A stretch of DNA of 37,702 nucleotides from contig CALNWS010000045.1 of assembly GCA_940747215.1 (NCBI GenBank), positions 1 to 37,702 on the forward strand, written 5' to 3'. Every line of letters starts with the position of its first letter. Position 1 is the first letter of the stretch. The notes beneath the pieces were generated by a model that was not told the DNA's origin, did no database searches, and saw only the letters and a program-made list of their open reading frames with translations. Source of the DNA: an uncultured Paraburkholderia sp. Its GTDB lineage: Bacteria; Pseudomonadota; Gammaproteobacteria; Burkholderiales; Burkholderiaceae. The position numbers were made by a program, and so were the translations under genes. Positions 18,448-28,143 of the stretch are shown here, in pieces.

Positions 18448-19499
18448 TCAGGCCGTGCCGCGCGCGATAATCTGAAAGCCCACATCGACGGTGCGTTCAA
18501 CGACATCCGCCGCCATCAGGCTATTGAAGCGGCGCAGCAAAGTTCCCCCTTAACAGCGCCGATTTTCCCGGCATCCACGCGCACCGTGGTGAGCGGCGGC
18601 TCGAGATCCGCGGCTATTTCGAAGTCTCCGAACCCCATGATTCCGAGTTCCGCCGGCATCGCAATCCGCCGATGTTGCGCCTCGATCAAGACGCCTTGCG
18701 CAAGCAGGTCGATGCTGCAAATGATCGCGTCCGGCTTTTTCCTCGCGTCAAGAAGTTCGGCGGCCGCACGGCGACCGTCGCGCACGCTGACAGGTACCGG
18801 TACGACTTGGGTTCCCACCACCTTGACTCCGGCTTCCGCCAGCGCGGCGACGCAACCTTTGCGGCGCAACTGCGCTCGCGCGTCCGCGCTCCAGATCAGG
18901 CCTACCGAGCGATAGCCTCTTTCCGCCATGTGTGTGCCCATGGCGTGACCAACGGCAAGGTGATCGAAGCCGACCTGCATATCGACGGGCGCATCGTGCA
19001 ATTGCCATGTTTCGACGACAGGAACCTGCCGCTGCTGCAGGAGCGCTCGCATCGCCTTGCTGTGCAGCGGCACCGTGAGCACGATTGCGTCAGGCCGGCG
19101 TTTGAGCATCGATTCGAGCAAGGCCTCCTCTATCTCGCCCGAATAGCCGGACTGGCAGACGAAGAGCTGATATCCGCCCACTTCGAGCACGTGCCCCAAC
19201 TCGGTCAGCGTGCTGATGAATGGCCAGTGAGCGAAGGTCGGTATCACGGCGATGACGAGTCGGCTGCGCTGCGATGCCAGCCCACCTGCAACGAGATTGG
19301 ATACGTAGCCTGTCTTCTTGATGGCGGCCCGCACGCTCCTCGCCGTCTGCTCGGACACCTTCTCCGGATGATTGAGAACGCGCGAGACGGTTACAAACGA
19401 CACACGCGCCAGTTGCGCGACATCACGCAGGGTCACCGAACGTGGCGAACCATCCCCGGAAGCGGCCGGCGCGTCAAGATCGGTCATCAGGGTTTTCAC
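18448..19499 (-). pseudogene. LacI-family transcriptional regulator, C-terminal frameshift
   Basis: ATG at 19499 or 19487. DNA-binding domain VTLRDVAQLARVSFVTVSRV with hinge NHPEKVSEQTARSVRAAIKK and TGYVSNLVAGGLAS. Ligand domain: LVIAVIPTFAHWPFISTLTE, RRPDAIVLTVPLHS, VGFDHLAVGHAMGTHMAERG, GIMGFGDFEIAADLEPPLTT. Open until about 18545, where one indel changes the last 30 residues; the other frame gives LLRRFNSLMAADVVERTVDV and GFQIIARGTA with TGA at 18448. Similar to GntR-type (gluconate and hexarate) repressors. Divergent from the transporter gene at 19779, with candidate operators between, so it probably controlled that operon. Loss of the last segment could impair dimerisation, but DNA binding might remain. 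Confidence 0.88.
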
Positions 19500-19611
19500 T
19501 TAAAACGGAATGTTGCACGCCCCAAAATACCAGCATATGGGTCCACGAACGACTGCGAAGGGCTTGAACCTCCCCTACCCTCATTGACAGCAGGGTACCT
19601 CATTTTGGACC

Positions 19612-19646
19612 ATGTAACCGTTGTCATTTGTAGTAAACGCTGTCAT
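19612..19646 (+). promoter_or_regulatory. Two LacI-type operator-like sites
   Basis: Two related 15-16 bp elements lie in the LacI/transporter divergent gap: ATGTAACCGTTGTCAT (19612-19627) and AGTAAACGCTGTCAT (19632-19646). Over the shared 15 bases (TAACCGTTGTCATTT and TAAACGCTGTCATTT) 13 match, spaced 18 bp. Each has a central CG with partial dyad symmetry, as in GntR/LacI operators (consensus like ATGTTACCnnTAACAT). Candidate binding sites for the adjacent regulator; no binding evidence. Confidence 0.45.
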
Positions 19647-19778
19647 TTTTCGATCTCGCGACGACCATTAAGCACCCTAACGTTCCACCAAGTGGGACAC
19701 GATACGTTCTGTCGATGTGTCTGCCGGCACGGCACACAGCGACAGGACGTGAAGAGAACGACACAAGGAGACACTCCA

Positions 19779-21159
19779 ATGAGCAACGAACGAGCGTGGC
19801 CGCAAGCGGCCGACGCCCACAGTCTCACCGCTTCACAGTCGCCGCACGCGGTAAGCACCACGTGGGGACGCTGGCGTTTTGGCATGCTGGCGCTGATTAC
19901 CATCGTGCTCGCGCTGAGCAGCAGGGATCGTGCCGCCCTCTCGGTGGGGGGTACGGACATGAGCCGCGAGTTGGGCATCTCCACGATCGAGATTGGCTAT
20001 CTGTTTTCTGCGTTCAGTTGGGCAATGTCATTTTCATGATTCTGTCCGGCTGGATGACAGACCTAGTCGGATCGAAGAAATCGATGTTCTGGGCCGTGTC
20101 GATCTGGTCAGCTTTCACGATCTGCATGGGCCTCGTGGAATTCGTCGGCGTAATTTTCCCGTTGCTGCTTGCCTTGCGATTTCTGCTCGGCATTGCGGAA
20201 ACACCCGTCGGCCTAGCATCGACCCGTGTGATTGCATCGTGGTTTCCGTCGTCTGAACGCGGCATTGCAGGCGCCATTTTCAACAGCGCACAGTATTTTT
20301 TGCTCGCCGTTTTTACGCCGTTCATGGGCTGGGTCTGCTACCGCTTTGGCTGGCAGTATGTCTTCATCGCAATGGGCTGCGTCGGGTTCGTAATTGCCGC
20401 GATCTGGTCGCGTTTCTATTTCCTGCCCGTCGAACACCCGAAACTGTCGGAAGGCGAACTCTCCTACATTCGTGAGGGCGGCGGTCTCGTCAATCTGCGC
20501 AGACGCAAGCATGCGGCAACAGACGATGCAAAGCGTTCCCAGCTTGCCGAAATCGGCCTGCTTTTCCGCAGCCACATGTTTCTCGGCCAATACTGCATTA
20601 CCGCGGTGACCTGGTCTTACGTGACGTGGTTCCCGATCTATCTCGTCAAGCAACGCGGCTTCGACATCCTGCAGGCGGGCTTCGTGTCGTCGATCCCGGC
20701 GCTTTGCGGCCTGATCGGTGCAATCGTTTCCGGCTTCGTCTCCGACGCGCTGCTCAAACGCAGCGGCTCGCTCAGCATCACCCGGAAAACGCCGATCGTG
20801 ACGGGCGTGCTGCTTAGCTCGACGATGATCCTGTGCAACTACATCGACGCGCCTTGGCTCGTGGTCGCAATCATGAGCCTTACGTTCTTCGGCAAGGGTT
20901 TCGGCAACCTAGGTTTCAGCGTCGTTGTCGATACGGCTCCGCAGGAAATGGTCGGCGTGACGGGTGGCGTGTTCAACGCGATCGGCAATATCGCCGGCAT
21001 CGTCACGCCGGTGGCTATCGGGTACCTGCTGCATTCGAGCAGCTCATTCCATTCAACAGTGCGCTGCTTTTCGTCGGTGCACACGGGCTCGTCGCAGCAT
21101 TCTCGTACCTCTTCATCGTCCAGAAGATCCGCCGTTTCAAGCTCAACGAACTGGGCTAA
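19779..21159 (+). pseudogene. MFS sugar-acid (glucarate/galactarate type) transporter, two frameshifts
   Basis: ATG at 19779 with AAGGAG at 19765-19770. Anion:cation-symporter (GudP/GarP-like) member of the MFS: WGRWRFGMLALITIVLALSS, MSRELGISTIEIGYLFSAFS. An early frameshift near 20028 follows (about residue 84), then VIFMILSGWMTDLVGSKKSM, LALRFLLGIAETPVGLASTR (substrate/translocation motif), WFPSSERGIAGAIFNSAQYF, WFPIYLVKQRGFDILQAGFV and GFSVVVDTAPQEMVGVTGGV. A second shift near 21045 displaces the last helix; the other frame gives FNSALLFVGAHGLVAAFSYL and FIVQKIRRFKLNELG, ending at 21159. The order with a LacI regulator, an enolase-type dehydratase and UxaA/GarD homologues supports hexarate uptake. 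Confidence 0.88.
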
Positions 21160-21182
21160 CAGGCATCATCAGGAGAACCTGT

Positions 21183-22254
21183 ATGTCTAACTGTCGCTCA
21201 CGTTCCTGCCGCTCGAGGCGCCGATCAGCGACGCAAAAGTGCTGACGGGACGTCAAAAGCCGCTGACGGAGATCGCGTTTATTTTTGCCGAGATCGGTAG
21301 CGAAAAGGGGCATACCGGCATCGGCTTCGGCTATTCCAAACGCGCGGGCGGGCAAGGCATGTATGCCCACGCGAAAGAGCTCGCGCCGGTTCTCATCGGC
21401 GAAGACCCGAACGACATCGGCAAGATCTTCAACAAGCTTTTGTGGGCCGATGCGTCGATGGGACGAAGCGGCCTGACGACACAGGCCATTGCGCCATTCG
21501 ACATCGCGCTGTGGGACCTGAAAGCGAAACGTGCGAATCTGTCGCTCGCGAAACTGCTCGGCGCACATTGCGATTCCGTACAGTGCTACAACACTTCGGG
21601 CGGCTATCTGTCGTCGCCGCTCGAGAAGGTCCTCGAAAACGTCGACAGATCTCGCAAGAACGGTATTGACGGCATCAAGATCAACGTTGGCCAGCCGGAC
21701 ACCCGTGAAGACCTTCGCCGCGTTTCGGCGATTCGCGAACTGCTGGGTCCCGACTTTCCGCTCATGGTCGACGTGAATCAGCAGTGGGATCGCCTGAAGG
21801 CACAGCGTGCCTGTCGCGCATTCGAACCGCTCAATCTCACGTGGATCGGAGAGCCGCTCGACACGGCCATCGCAACGGGCGAAATGCTGACGAGCTTCGA
21901 GGAGCACGCGCAGCTGATCGGAGTCGGCGGCGCGGATTTCGTACAGCCCGACGCGCCGCGCGTTGGCGGTATCACGCCTTTCCTGCAGATCATGTAGTAC
22001 GCAAACCTCAAAGGTCTGAAGCTAGCGCTAGCGCCGCACTTCGCAATGGAAATCCACCTGCATCTGGCTGTGGCTTTCGAAGCCGAGCCCTAGCTGGAAC
22101 ACTTCGAATGGCTCGAGCCGATGTTCAATGAACGGCTGCAATTACGCGACGGCCGCATGTACGTGCCGAACCGGCTAGGTCTAGGTTTCAGTCTCAGCGA
22201 ACAGGCCATTGCATGGACGACGGTTACGGAGGAGTTCGGTAAGCGCGCCTGGTT
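21183..22254 (+). pseudogene. Enolase-superfamily sugar-acid dehydratase (mandelate racemase subgroup), decayed
   Basis: ATG at 21183 with AGGAG at 21171-21175. A shift near 21193 precedes LTFLPLEAPISDAKVLTGRQ. The capping domain and barrel follow: GFGYSKRAGGQGMYAHAKEL, SGLTTQAIAPFDIALWDLKA. The catalytic strand reads DGIKINVGQPDTREDLRRV, where the mandelate-racemase subgroup normally has KxK (second lysine is Asn here). Metal ligands include DVNQQWD and IGEPLD. About 16 residues are missing between EPLDTA and ATGEMLTSFEEHAQLI. Ambers lie at 21995 (after QIM) and 22091 (EP*LEHFEWLEPMF, originally Trp). A 6-bp duplication at 22021-22032 adds Leu-Ala before PHFAMEIHLHL. Closest resemblance is L-talarate/galactarate dehydratase. 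The original stop after EEFGKR is lost; the current frame runs to 22360. Confidence 0.86.
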
Positions 22255-22416
22255 GCCGTTCAGTGCCCGGGTCCGGTCGTTTCCCGTACTGGACGACCGG
22301 GCAACCGGCAAGATGATTTCTCGTTCAACACGAACAATCAATTCGCCCTTTTCGCTCTAGGCAGGCCAAGGCGCGGTAATTATCGTATGCACCATTACTC
22401 AAACGGAGCATTACGA

Positions 22417-22612
22417 ATGAACTACTGCACTCTCGGCTGCTCAGGGCTTCGCGTATCCCGCCTGACGCGCGGCGCCATGACCTTTGGCGCGGGCGACGGC
22501 ATCTGGAAATCCATCGCGGGTCTCGGTCAGGATGAGGCTGCGCAACTCGTTCGTGTCGCGCTCGAGCGCGGCGTCAATCTGATCGACACGGTCGATGCCT
22601 ATTCGCCGGCAA
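22417..22612 (+). pseudogene. Aldo/keto reductase N-terminal fragment
   Basis: ATG at 22417: LGCSGLRVSRLTRGAMTFGA, then LGQDEAAQLVRVALERGVNL and IDTVDAY, the beta-1/alpha-1/beta-2 region of aldo/keto reductases including the catalytic-site DxY block. The sequence stops matching at DAYS (about 22612), where it meets a reverse-strand LysR fragment. Only about 65 of roughly 330 residues remain. Confidence 0.8.
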
Positions 22613-22821
22613 GCTTTGAAATAGCGGCTTCCTGCAGGCGTTGGCCCAACGGCGCGGGTTGTCCACGCGAGAAGCCTGATACCGAGCGTCTCTCCGAGCC
22701 GCGCCATCCTCTCGGTGGCGTTCGATGACGACATGTCCATCAATTTCTCTGCCTTTCCGAATGAGCCCGTTTCCACGATGCGCACGAAAAGACGCATCGC
22801 CGCCAGTTGATCGATCCGCAT
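22612..22821 (-). pseudogene. LysR-family regulator N-terminal fragment
   Basis: Starts at ATG 22821: MRIDQLAAMRLFVRIVETGS, FGKAEKLMDMSSSNATERMA and RLGETLGIRLLAWTTRAVGP, then TPAGSRYFKA. This is the complete winged helix-turn-helix of a LysR regulator. The linker and effector-binding domain are missing, because the gene is joined tail-to-tail to the aldo/keto reductase fragment near 22612. A truncated DNA-binding peptide might be made, but none is expected to function. Confidence 0.8.
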
Positions 22822-23040
22822 TGAATTCTCGCGAGAAACGAATGAAAAAACCATATTGTACGTTCGACGTGGATACGCTCGACGGTTCATCTGCTGACGC
22901 GAAACAAATGTTCATGCACGTCCGAAACGGGGAGGCAGACGCACGATGCCCCACGATGGCGCGCTGCGTGTGCGGGCGAACACCGTCGAGCCGCTTGTGC
23001 CAAGATAACAGGCCCATGGGCTCTCCGACTTTTACTTCAC

Positions 23041-23500
23041 ATGGACAAAAGGGCACTCATTATTGGCGCGACCGGGATTGTCGGCGGCAACCTCGCGCAA
23101 CATCTGCTCGCCACCGGCGGCTGGCACGTAACGGGGCTTTCTCGTGGCCGCACGACGACCATCGACGGCATCGAATCCGTTACGGCCCACCTGACCTCCG
23201 CCGAATCTGTCGCGAACGCTCTGCGTGAGCGGCAATTCAGTCACGTCTTCTTTACGGCGTGGTCGCGCCAGACGACAGAGCGCGAGAACATTGAAGTGAA
23301 CGGCGCTATGGTGCGCCATGTGCTGGACGTGCTCGGACCGTCCGGCACCATTCAGCATGCGGCGCTGGTTACGGGGCTCAAGCATTATCTCGAACCGTTC
23401 GAAGCCTACGGGAAAGGCAACGTGCCGCTCACGCCGTTTCGCGAAGAACAGGGCCGTCAACCTGTCGATAATTTCTATTACGAGCAGGAAGACAGGCGGT
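23041..23500 (+). pseudogene. PRISE-type NAD(P)-dependent reductase, 3' truncated
   Basis: ATG at 23041. Rossmann motif ALIIGATGIVGGNLAQHLLA, then VTGLSRGRTTTIDGIESVTA, SHVFFTAWSRQTTERENIEV, TIQHAALVTGLKHYLEPFEA, and the family hallmark NFYYEQED. These match extended SDRs of the progesterone-5-beta-reductase/iridoid-synthase-like (PRISE) family found in proteobacteria. The frame is clean for about 153 residues. At about 23500, after YEQED, it abuts the reverse-strand DeoR fragment, so the substrate-binding half is lost. Confidence 0.82.
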
Positions 23501-23511
23501 TCAGCTTGACC

Positions 23512-23978
23512 TGCGCAAGCGGCCCGAGCGTACTCATGCTCGACGAGCGCACCTCGCCGCCGATCAGCGTGATCGACAGCCCCGCCGCCGCAAGCTGGCC
23601 GACGACCAGCAGATTGTTCGTGACCACCCGCACCGACGGCCGCTCCGCCAGATGACGCGCGAGCGCGGCGGCCGTCGTGCTGCCATCGAAAAACACCGTG
23701 TCGCCGTCCTCGATATATTCGCTCGCCGCTTTCGCGATCGCGTCCTTCTGCTCGCGCGCGCTGCCGCGCCGCTCTTCGAGCAAGGCCTCCGGCTCGTGCG
23801 AACCGACCGCCGCCGCGCCCCCATACGTGCGCACGATGCGTTGGTCGGTGGCGAGCACCCGCAAATCGCGGCACACGGTGGCTTCGGACATACCGAAGTG
23901 CTCGCACAACGTCGCCACATCGTTCATGCCGCCGAGTACGGCCTAGAGCATCGCCTCCCGGCGTTTGGTCACTTTCAT
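23512..23978 (-). pseudogene. DeoR-family transcriptional regulator, amber near start and 3' truncated
   Basis: ATG at 23978 (MKVTKRREAML), amber at 23943-23945, then AVLGGMNDVATLCEHFGMSE and ATVCRDLRVLATDQRIVRTY (helix-turn-helix of DeoR), followed by EALLEERRGSAREQKDAIAK, EDGDTVFFDGSTTAAALARH and VVTNNLLVVGQLAAAGLSIT. The gene stops matching after LIGGEVRSSSMSTLGPLA, where it meets the PRISE-reductase fragment at about 23505. Restart at the ATG 23927 would still give the HTH but not the full sugar-phosphate-binding domain. The amber most simply derives from CTC CAG GCC. Confidence 0.83.
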
Positions 23979-24018
23979 GTCAGCTTTTTCTTGGGTTCGT
24001 TTCTGTGAGCGTGCCGTT

Positions 24019-24042
24019 GTCCGACACCGAGTCCGACACCGA
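24019..24042. repeat. 12-bp perfect tandem duplication upstream of deoR-like gene
   Basis: GTCCGACACCGA occurs twice in direct succession (24019-24030 and 24031-24042), 41 bp upstream of the DeoR-type start codon. It could be a recent slippage duplication or a tandem regulator-binding site. Confidence 0.6.
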
Positions 24043-24081
24043 CGAGACACCAAGTGTAGCCAATTTGCCTCGATGCGCCCG

Positions 24082-25248
24082 TTATGCCCGTCCGTGCACC
24101 CACGATTCATTGACACCGTCACATACTTGATGCGCTGACGGAAAAGGTGAACGTGATATGCAGCGCGCCGTCCTTCGACTGCACGATCGACGGATACGAA
24201 TACTCGCGGTTGCGGCGTCGGCGGAATTGTTCGTCATGCAATAGCCGTCGCCGATCTCCAGATTTCGGCTGCGTTTCCACGTTCTGCCGTCGTCCTCGGA
24301 AATGGCGAGCGACATTGGCGCGCGCGGTGCGCCCCAGAATGCCGAGCCTCTCGCCGACGCCTTCTGGTCGCGCAATTCACCGCTGTCTTCCGAATCTTCG
24401 ATGTCGTCATAAAGCGACGCGCGGCGCTGCGTGCTGTGCGATGCATCGCTCGCGTTGTAGACCACGGCGAGGTGCCCATTCTGCAGCACGATGAACTGAA
24501 TCGACGAATTGTTGTTCGGCAGTTCGGTCGGCTGCGGCGCGCTCCACGTGCGGCCATTTTTCGAGCGGTTCGCATAGATGAAATCCGCCTAGCGGCTGCG
24601 ATACATCGCGAGCAGCGTGCCGTCCTTCAGGACGTGCACGTTCATGTGCACGCAACCGATGCTTTCCGGAACTTCATGCTGCGTCCACGTGATGCCCTCG
24701 TCGTTCGAAATCATCACTGCGCTGATGTCAGCGTTGCCGACCCAGCGTTCGCCGCTTTCCGTACGGCACAGGAAAATCGGGCACAGCCATTCGCCGTTCG
24801 GCAGCGCGACGATCGGCTGGCGCACGAAAGTGCCCGCGCGATCGAACAGCGTGTCGATCGGCGCCTAGGTCCTGCCGTTGTCGGTGGAGATGCGCCGGCG
24901 CACGATCGCCGTATTTTGATGCCCTGACAACTGCGCCGTGTAAATGAGCCACAGCTTGCCGTCGGGCGCCGTGAAGAGCACGGGATTTTGTTCCGAGCGC
25001 GTCGGGTCTTCCGACTGTTTCACCGGCTCGCTCCACGCGTCATTGCCCGAAGCGAGTCGCGACATGTAGATCGACACGTCCGGAATGCCTTCCTGCGTAC
25101 CGCCGAACCATACGCACAGCAGGTCACCGTCGTCGAGGGCAAGCAGATTCGCCGCGTGATTCTGCACGCATGGCGTGGGCAGGAACGCTTCCTTGCGGAC
25201 GTTATGATCGAAGGAAATAGGCGTGGTTTCGGAAGATGCGGAAGTCAT
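24082..25248 (-). pseudogene. BNR/Asp-box sialidase-like protein, ambers and frameshifts
   Basis: ATG at 25248; about 385 residues in total. No signal peptide. Blocks: FLPTPCVQNHAANLLALDDG, WFGGTQEGIPDVSIYMSRL, EQNPVLFTAPDGKLWLIYTA. Asp-box-like motifs (S/T-x-D-x-G-x-T-W) appear as STDNGRT*, SNDEGITW, SKNGRTW and SEDDGRTW. Two ambers replace tryptophans: 24865-24867 within the first Asp box and 24589-24591 after MYRSR. Small shifts near 24240, 24150 and 24110 displace the tail (YSYPSIVQSKDGALHITFTF ... NESWVHGRA, stop 24082). The fold matches the exo-alpha-sialidase-like BNR-repeat family, whose substrates vary; sialidase activity is not proven. The start lies 24 nt after the SSS symporter stop, so both were one unit. 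Confidence 0.84.
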
Positions 25249-25272
25249 GAATCAAATCCTCGAGCGTTTCAA

Positions 25273-26127
25273 TCAATGCGATTTTTGCGTGGCGAGGCGT
25301 TCGTCCTGCACGCTGTCGGATGCATCGCCATTAAAAAGCAGGCGGCCGAACACGAGTACGATGGCCGGTGTGATCAGCGCGATATACATGTTGTCGATAC
25401 CGAACGGGTTGCCCAGCAGATACCACACGGTCGTGGCGAGCGTCGCGAGCACGAGGCCCCAGATCGCGCCGCGTCGGCTACTGAAAAACGGAACATAGAT
25501 GCCGATCAGCGCCACTACCGAGACTGATAGACGCAGCGCTCGCGTGAAGAACGACAGCGCAAGGATCTGCGGCACGAACAGCACGAACACCAGCGGCAGG
25601 AAGCCGACCACGAGCGAAATCCAGCGTGTCATGCGCAACTCGACTTCAGGGGTCGGGCGAAAACGCAACACGTAGAAGTCTTTCACGATGAGCGAGGCAA
25701 TCGCCAGCGCGACCGTACACACGCTCACGAAAATCGACGCCACCAGCGAAGTCGTGACGATACCTGCAAGCACCGGATTCATGTGCTCGAGGAACACCGG
25801 CAGCGCGTACAGGCTCTTGATCTCCGGGTGCACGAACTTTGCCGCCACGCCGATGAAACCGAGCGCGAGCGAGATCGGCACGCACAGCACGGCCGCCATC
25901 AGCGAAGAAGCGCGCGCGGCCTCCGGGCTGCGCGTCGCCGAAATGGCCTGAATGATGAACTGAGTCGAGAAGATCGCGCCCGCCGTGCCGATGATCCACG
26001 CGCCGATCGTGCCACCCGACAGCGCGCCGCGCCACGTGAAGCAATGCGCCGGCATGCTCTTCACCATCGGCGCAATGCCGCCGGTGAGGTTCCACGCCAC
26101 GGCCACGAGAAACTCGGTGAGCAGGCT
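25273..26127 (-). pseudogene. Sodium:solute symporter (SSS family) C-terminal part, 5' truncated
   Basis: Reverse-strand frame of about 285 residues with membrane helices: TIGAWIIGTAGAIFSTQFII, AISATRSPEAARASSLMAAV, GIVTTSLVASIFVSVCTVAL, WISLVVGFLPLVFVLFVPQI, GAIWGLVLATLATTVWYLLG, MYIALITPAIVLVFGRLLF. The QAISATRSPEAARAS segment and overall order fit SSS transporters (about 480-500 residues), so about the first 200 residues are missing. It joins an opposite-strand SDR fragment at about 26125. No internal stop is seen. Partnered with the BNR protein downstream, it may have imported a sugar released from glycans; that is inference. Confidence 0.8.
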
Positions 26128-26735
26128 GCATACAGCGTCGCCGACGTGACCAGCGAAGAACAGAGCGTGGCCGCAATCGACGCAACGGTGAGCCGCTTCG
26201 GCCGCATCGATGCGCTCGTCAACTGCGCAGGCGGCGAACTCGGCGCGCGCGTCGTTGGTCGCAACGGACCTCATAATCTGGCCAGTTTCGCGCGCACGAT
26301 CGGCATCAACCTGATCGGTACGTTCAACATGTTTCGTCTCGCCGCCGATGCCATGGCAAAGCAGGAACTGCGTGAAGGCGGCGAACGTGGCCTGATCGTC
26401 AATACGGCATCGATCGCCGCGTTCGACGGTCAGATCGGACAGGCCGCCTATTCAGCGTCCAAAAGCGGTGTCGTCGGCATGACGCTGCCGATTGCGCGTG
26501 AGCTTGCACGCTCGGGAATCCGGGTCATGACCATGGCGCCCAGCATCTTTCGGACGCCGATGGTCGAGGGTATGGCCTAGGAGGTGCAGACATCGCTTGC
26601 CTCGAACGTGCCGTTCCCGCCGCGTTTCGGCGAACCCCACGAATACGCTGCGCTCGTTGCCTACATCGCCGAAACTAGATGCTAAACGGCGAAGTGATCC
26701 GTCTCGACGGCGCAGTACGCATGAACGTCAGGTAA
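26127..26735 (+). pseudogene. SDR dehydrogenase (HSD17B10/3-hydroxyacyl-CoA type), 5' truncated, amber, frameshift
   Basis: Begins mid-protein (YSVADVTSEEQSVAAIDATV). Then GRIDALVNCAGGELGARVVG (NCAG motif), [60 protein letters not shown] (catalytic YxxxK) and GIRVMTMAPSIFRTPMVEGM. An amber follows at 26578-26580, then EVQTSLASNVPFPPRFGEPH and EYAALVAYIAETR. A one-base deletion near 26678 hides the tail MLNGEVIRLDGAVRM, with TAA at 26733. The N-terminal nucleotide-binding region is absent because of the junction with the SSS gene. It sits 16 nt before a thiolase, consistent with a fatty-acid/branched-chain beta-oxidation pair. Confidence 0.85.
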
Positions 26736-26751
26736 CCAGAGGAGACATGGA

Positions 26752-27696
26752 ATGAATGCTGATCCGGTTGTTATCGTTGCCGCAACCCGCACGCCGATGG
26801 GCGGCTTCCAGGGCAACTTCGCGAGCCTCGCCGCATCCGATCTCGGCGCGTCAGGCGATGATCAAGGCCGGTGTTCCGGTCTCGACGGGGGCGTTCACCG
26901 TCAACAAGATGTGCGGCTCGGGTATGAAGGCGATCATGCTTGCGCATGATCTGATCCTTGCGGGTTCGAGCAACGTCATGGTCGCGAGCTGCATGGAAAG
27001 CATGACGAATGCCCCTTACCTGCTGCCCAAGGGCCGTGGCGGTCATCGCATGGGTCATGTGGCCAGGTGCTCGATCACATGTTCTCCGACGGTCTGGAAG
27101 ACGCGTACGACAAGGGCCGCCTGATGGGCACCTTCGCCGAAGACTGCGCGTCCGAATACCGGTTCACGCGTGAGCAGCAGGACGCGTTTGCGATCGCTTC
27201 GCTCATGCGCGCCCAGACCGCGATCGCCAATGGTTCGTTCGCGAACGAAATCACGCCGGTCACCGTCGCCGACAAAACCGAAACCGTGGTATCCATCGAT
27301 GAAGCGCCCAGCAAAGCAAAGCTCGACAAGATTCCCGGCCTGAAACCGACCTTCCGCGAGGGCGGTACGGTGATGGCGGCGAACTCGTCTTCGATCTCCG
27401 ACGGTGTGGCGGCACTCGTGCTGATGCGCAGATCGGAGGCCGCGAAACGTGGTCTGAAGCCGCTGGCGACGATCGCCGGACTGCGACCTATGCATTCAAG
27501 CCGAACCTGTTCCCGACCGCTCCAACCGGCGCATTGCGCAAGATCACGGAGACCACGGGATGGAATCTGAATGAAAGTGGATCTGTTCGAGCTGAACGAA
27601 GCATTCGCCGTCGTGCCGATGGCCGCCATGAAAGATCTCGATCTGTCGCATGACAAGGTCCATGTGAACGGTAGTGCGTGTGCCTTGGGCCATCGT
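26752..27696 (+). pseudogene. Acetyl-CoA acetyltransferase (thiolase), internal deletion, frameshifts, 3' truncated
   Basis: ATG at 26752: VVIVAATRTPMGGFQGNFAS, LAASDLG. The next family-conserved text is RQAMIKAGVPVSTGAFTVNK in another frame, so about 40 or more residues are deleted near 26850. The nucleophile region MCGSGMKAIMLAHDLILAG is intact (Cys). Shifts near 27058 (then DHMFSDGLEDAYDKGRLMGT), 27480 (then YAFKPNLFPTAPTGALRKIT) and 27570 (then VDLFELNEAFAVVPMAAMKD). The final block HVNGSACALGH ends at 27690 where GHP...ASG should follow, so the catalytic His region is cut and the last Cys is missing. It is followed by an IS3-type fragment. Confidence 0.87.
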
Positions 27697-27847
27697 TTGT
27701 GCTTCACCTGAAAGCAGGTGTCCGCTGCAAACCAGTCCTATTCAACAATGATTTCCGCTTGAAGGTCTTGGTCTTGGTGAAGAACTTTAAAGAATCGACC
27801 TACTACGACGTCCAGTTCCTCTCGATCAACATCCCGACCAAAGCTGA

Positions 27848-28000
27848 CAATACCAGATGGCCGCCTATCGACAGGCGCTGGCGCAGCACGGGGGTTCACC
27901 CAGAGCATTCCACGCCGGGCAAACTGCCACGACAACGCAGCGATGGAAAGCTTCTTTGGAACACTCAAGGCGGAGTCCCGGCACGCACTATCCAAGGCAA
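27848..28000 (+). mobile_element. IS3-family transposase (OrfB) fragment
   Basis: Piece of the IS3/IS150-type transposase C-terminal core: QYQMAAYRQALAQHG, then after a one-base shift near 27893, FTQSIPRRANCHDNAAMESF and FGTLKAESRHALSK. The ANCHDNAAMESFFGTLK block contains the catalytic glutamate of the DDE triad and is diagnostic. Upstream to 27720 and downstream to 28140 I cannot identify the element ends. It lies exactly where the thiolase is truncated, so insertion and later deletion are likely. Confidence 0.82.
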
Positions 28001-28143
28001 TCGCACCGCTCATTCACGTTCGCGAACTTCGCAGCGCCACCGCGCGTCGAACTAAGCAGCGACTCCCATGCGAACGTCCCGGCCTGAGCAACCTCGCGGC
28101 GGGACATACCGTTCACCTCTTCAACTCACATCGTGGAGCACCA

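Noticed and set aside
18672..20039. Long + strand open frame of 455 codons.
   Set aside because: Most of it is antisense to the LacI gene and is highly Arg/His-rich with no family motif; only the last part (from 19779) is the real MFS start.
24019..24042. 12-bp tandem repeat as the start of a larger repeat array.
   Set aside because: Only two copies exist; flanks do not continue the pattern.
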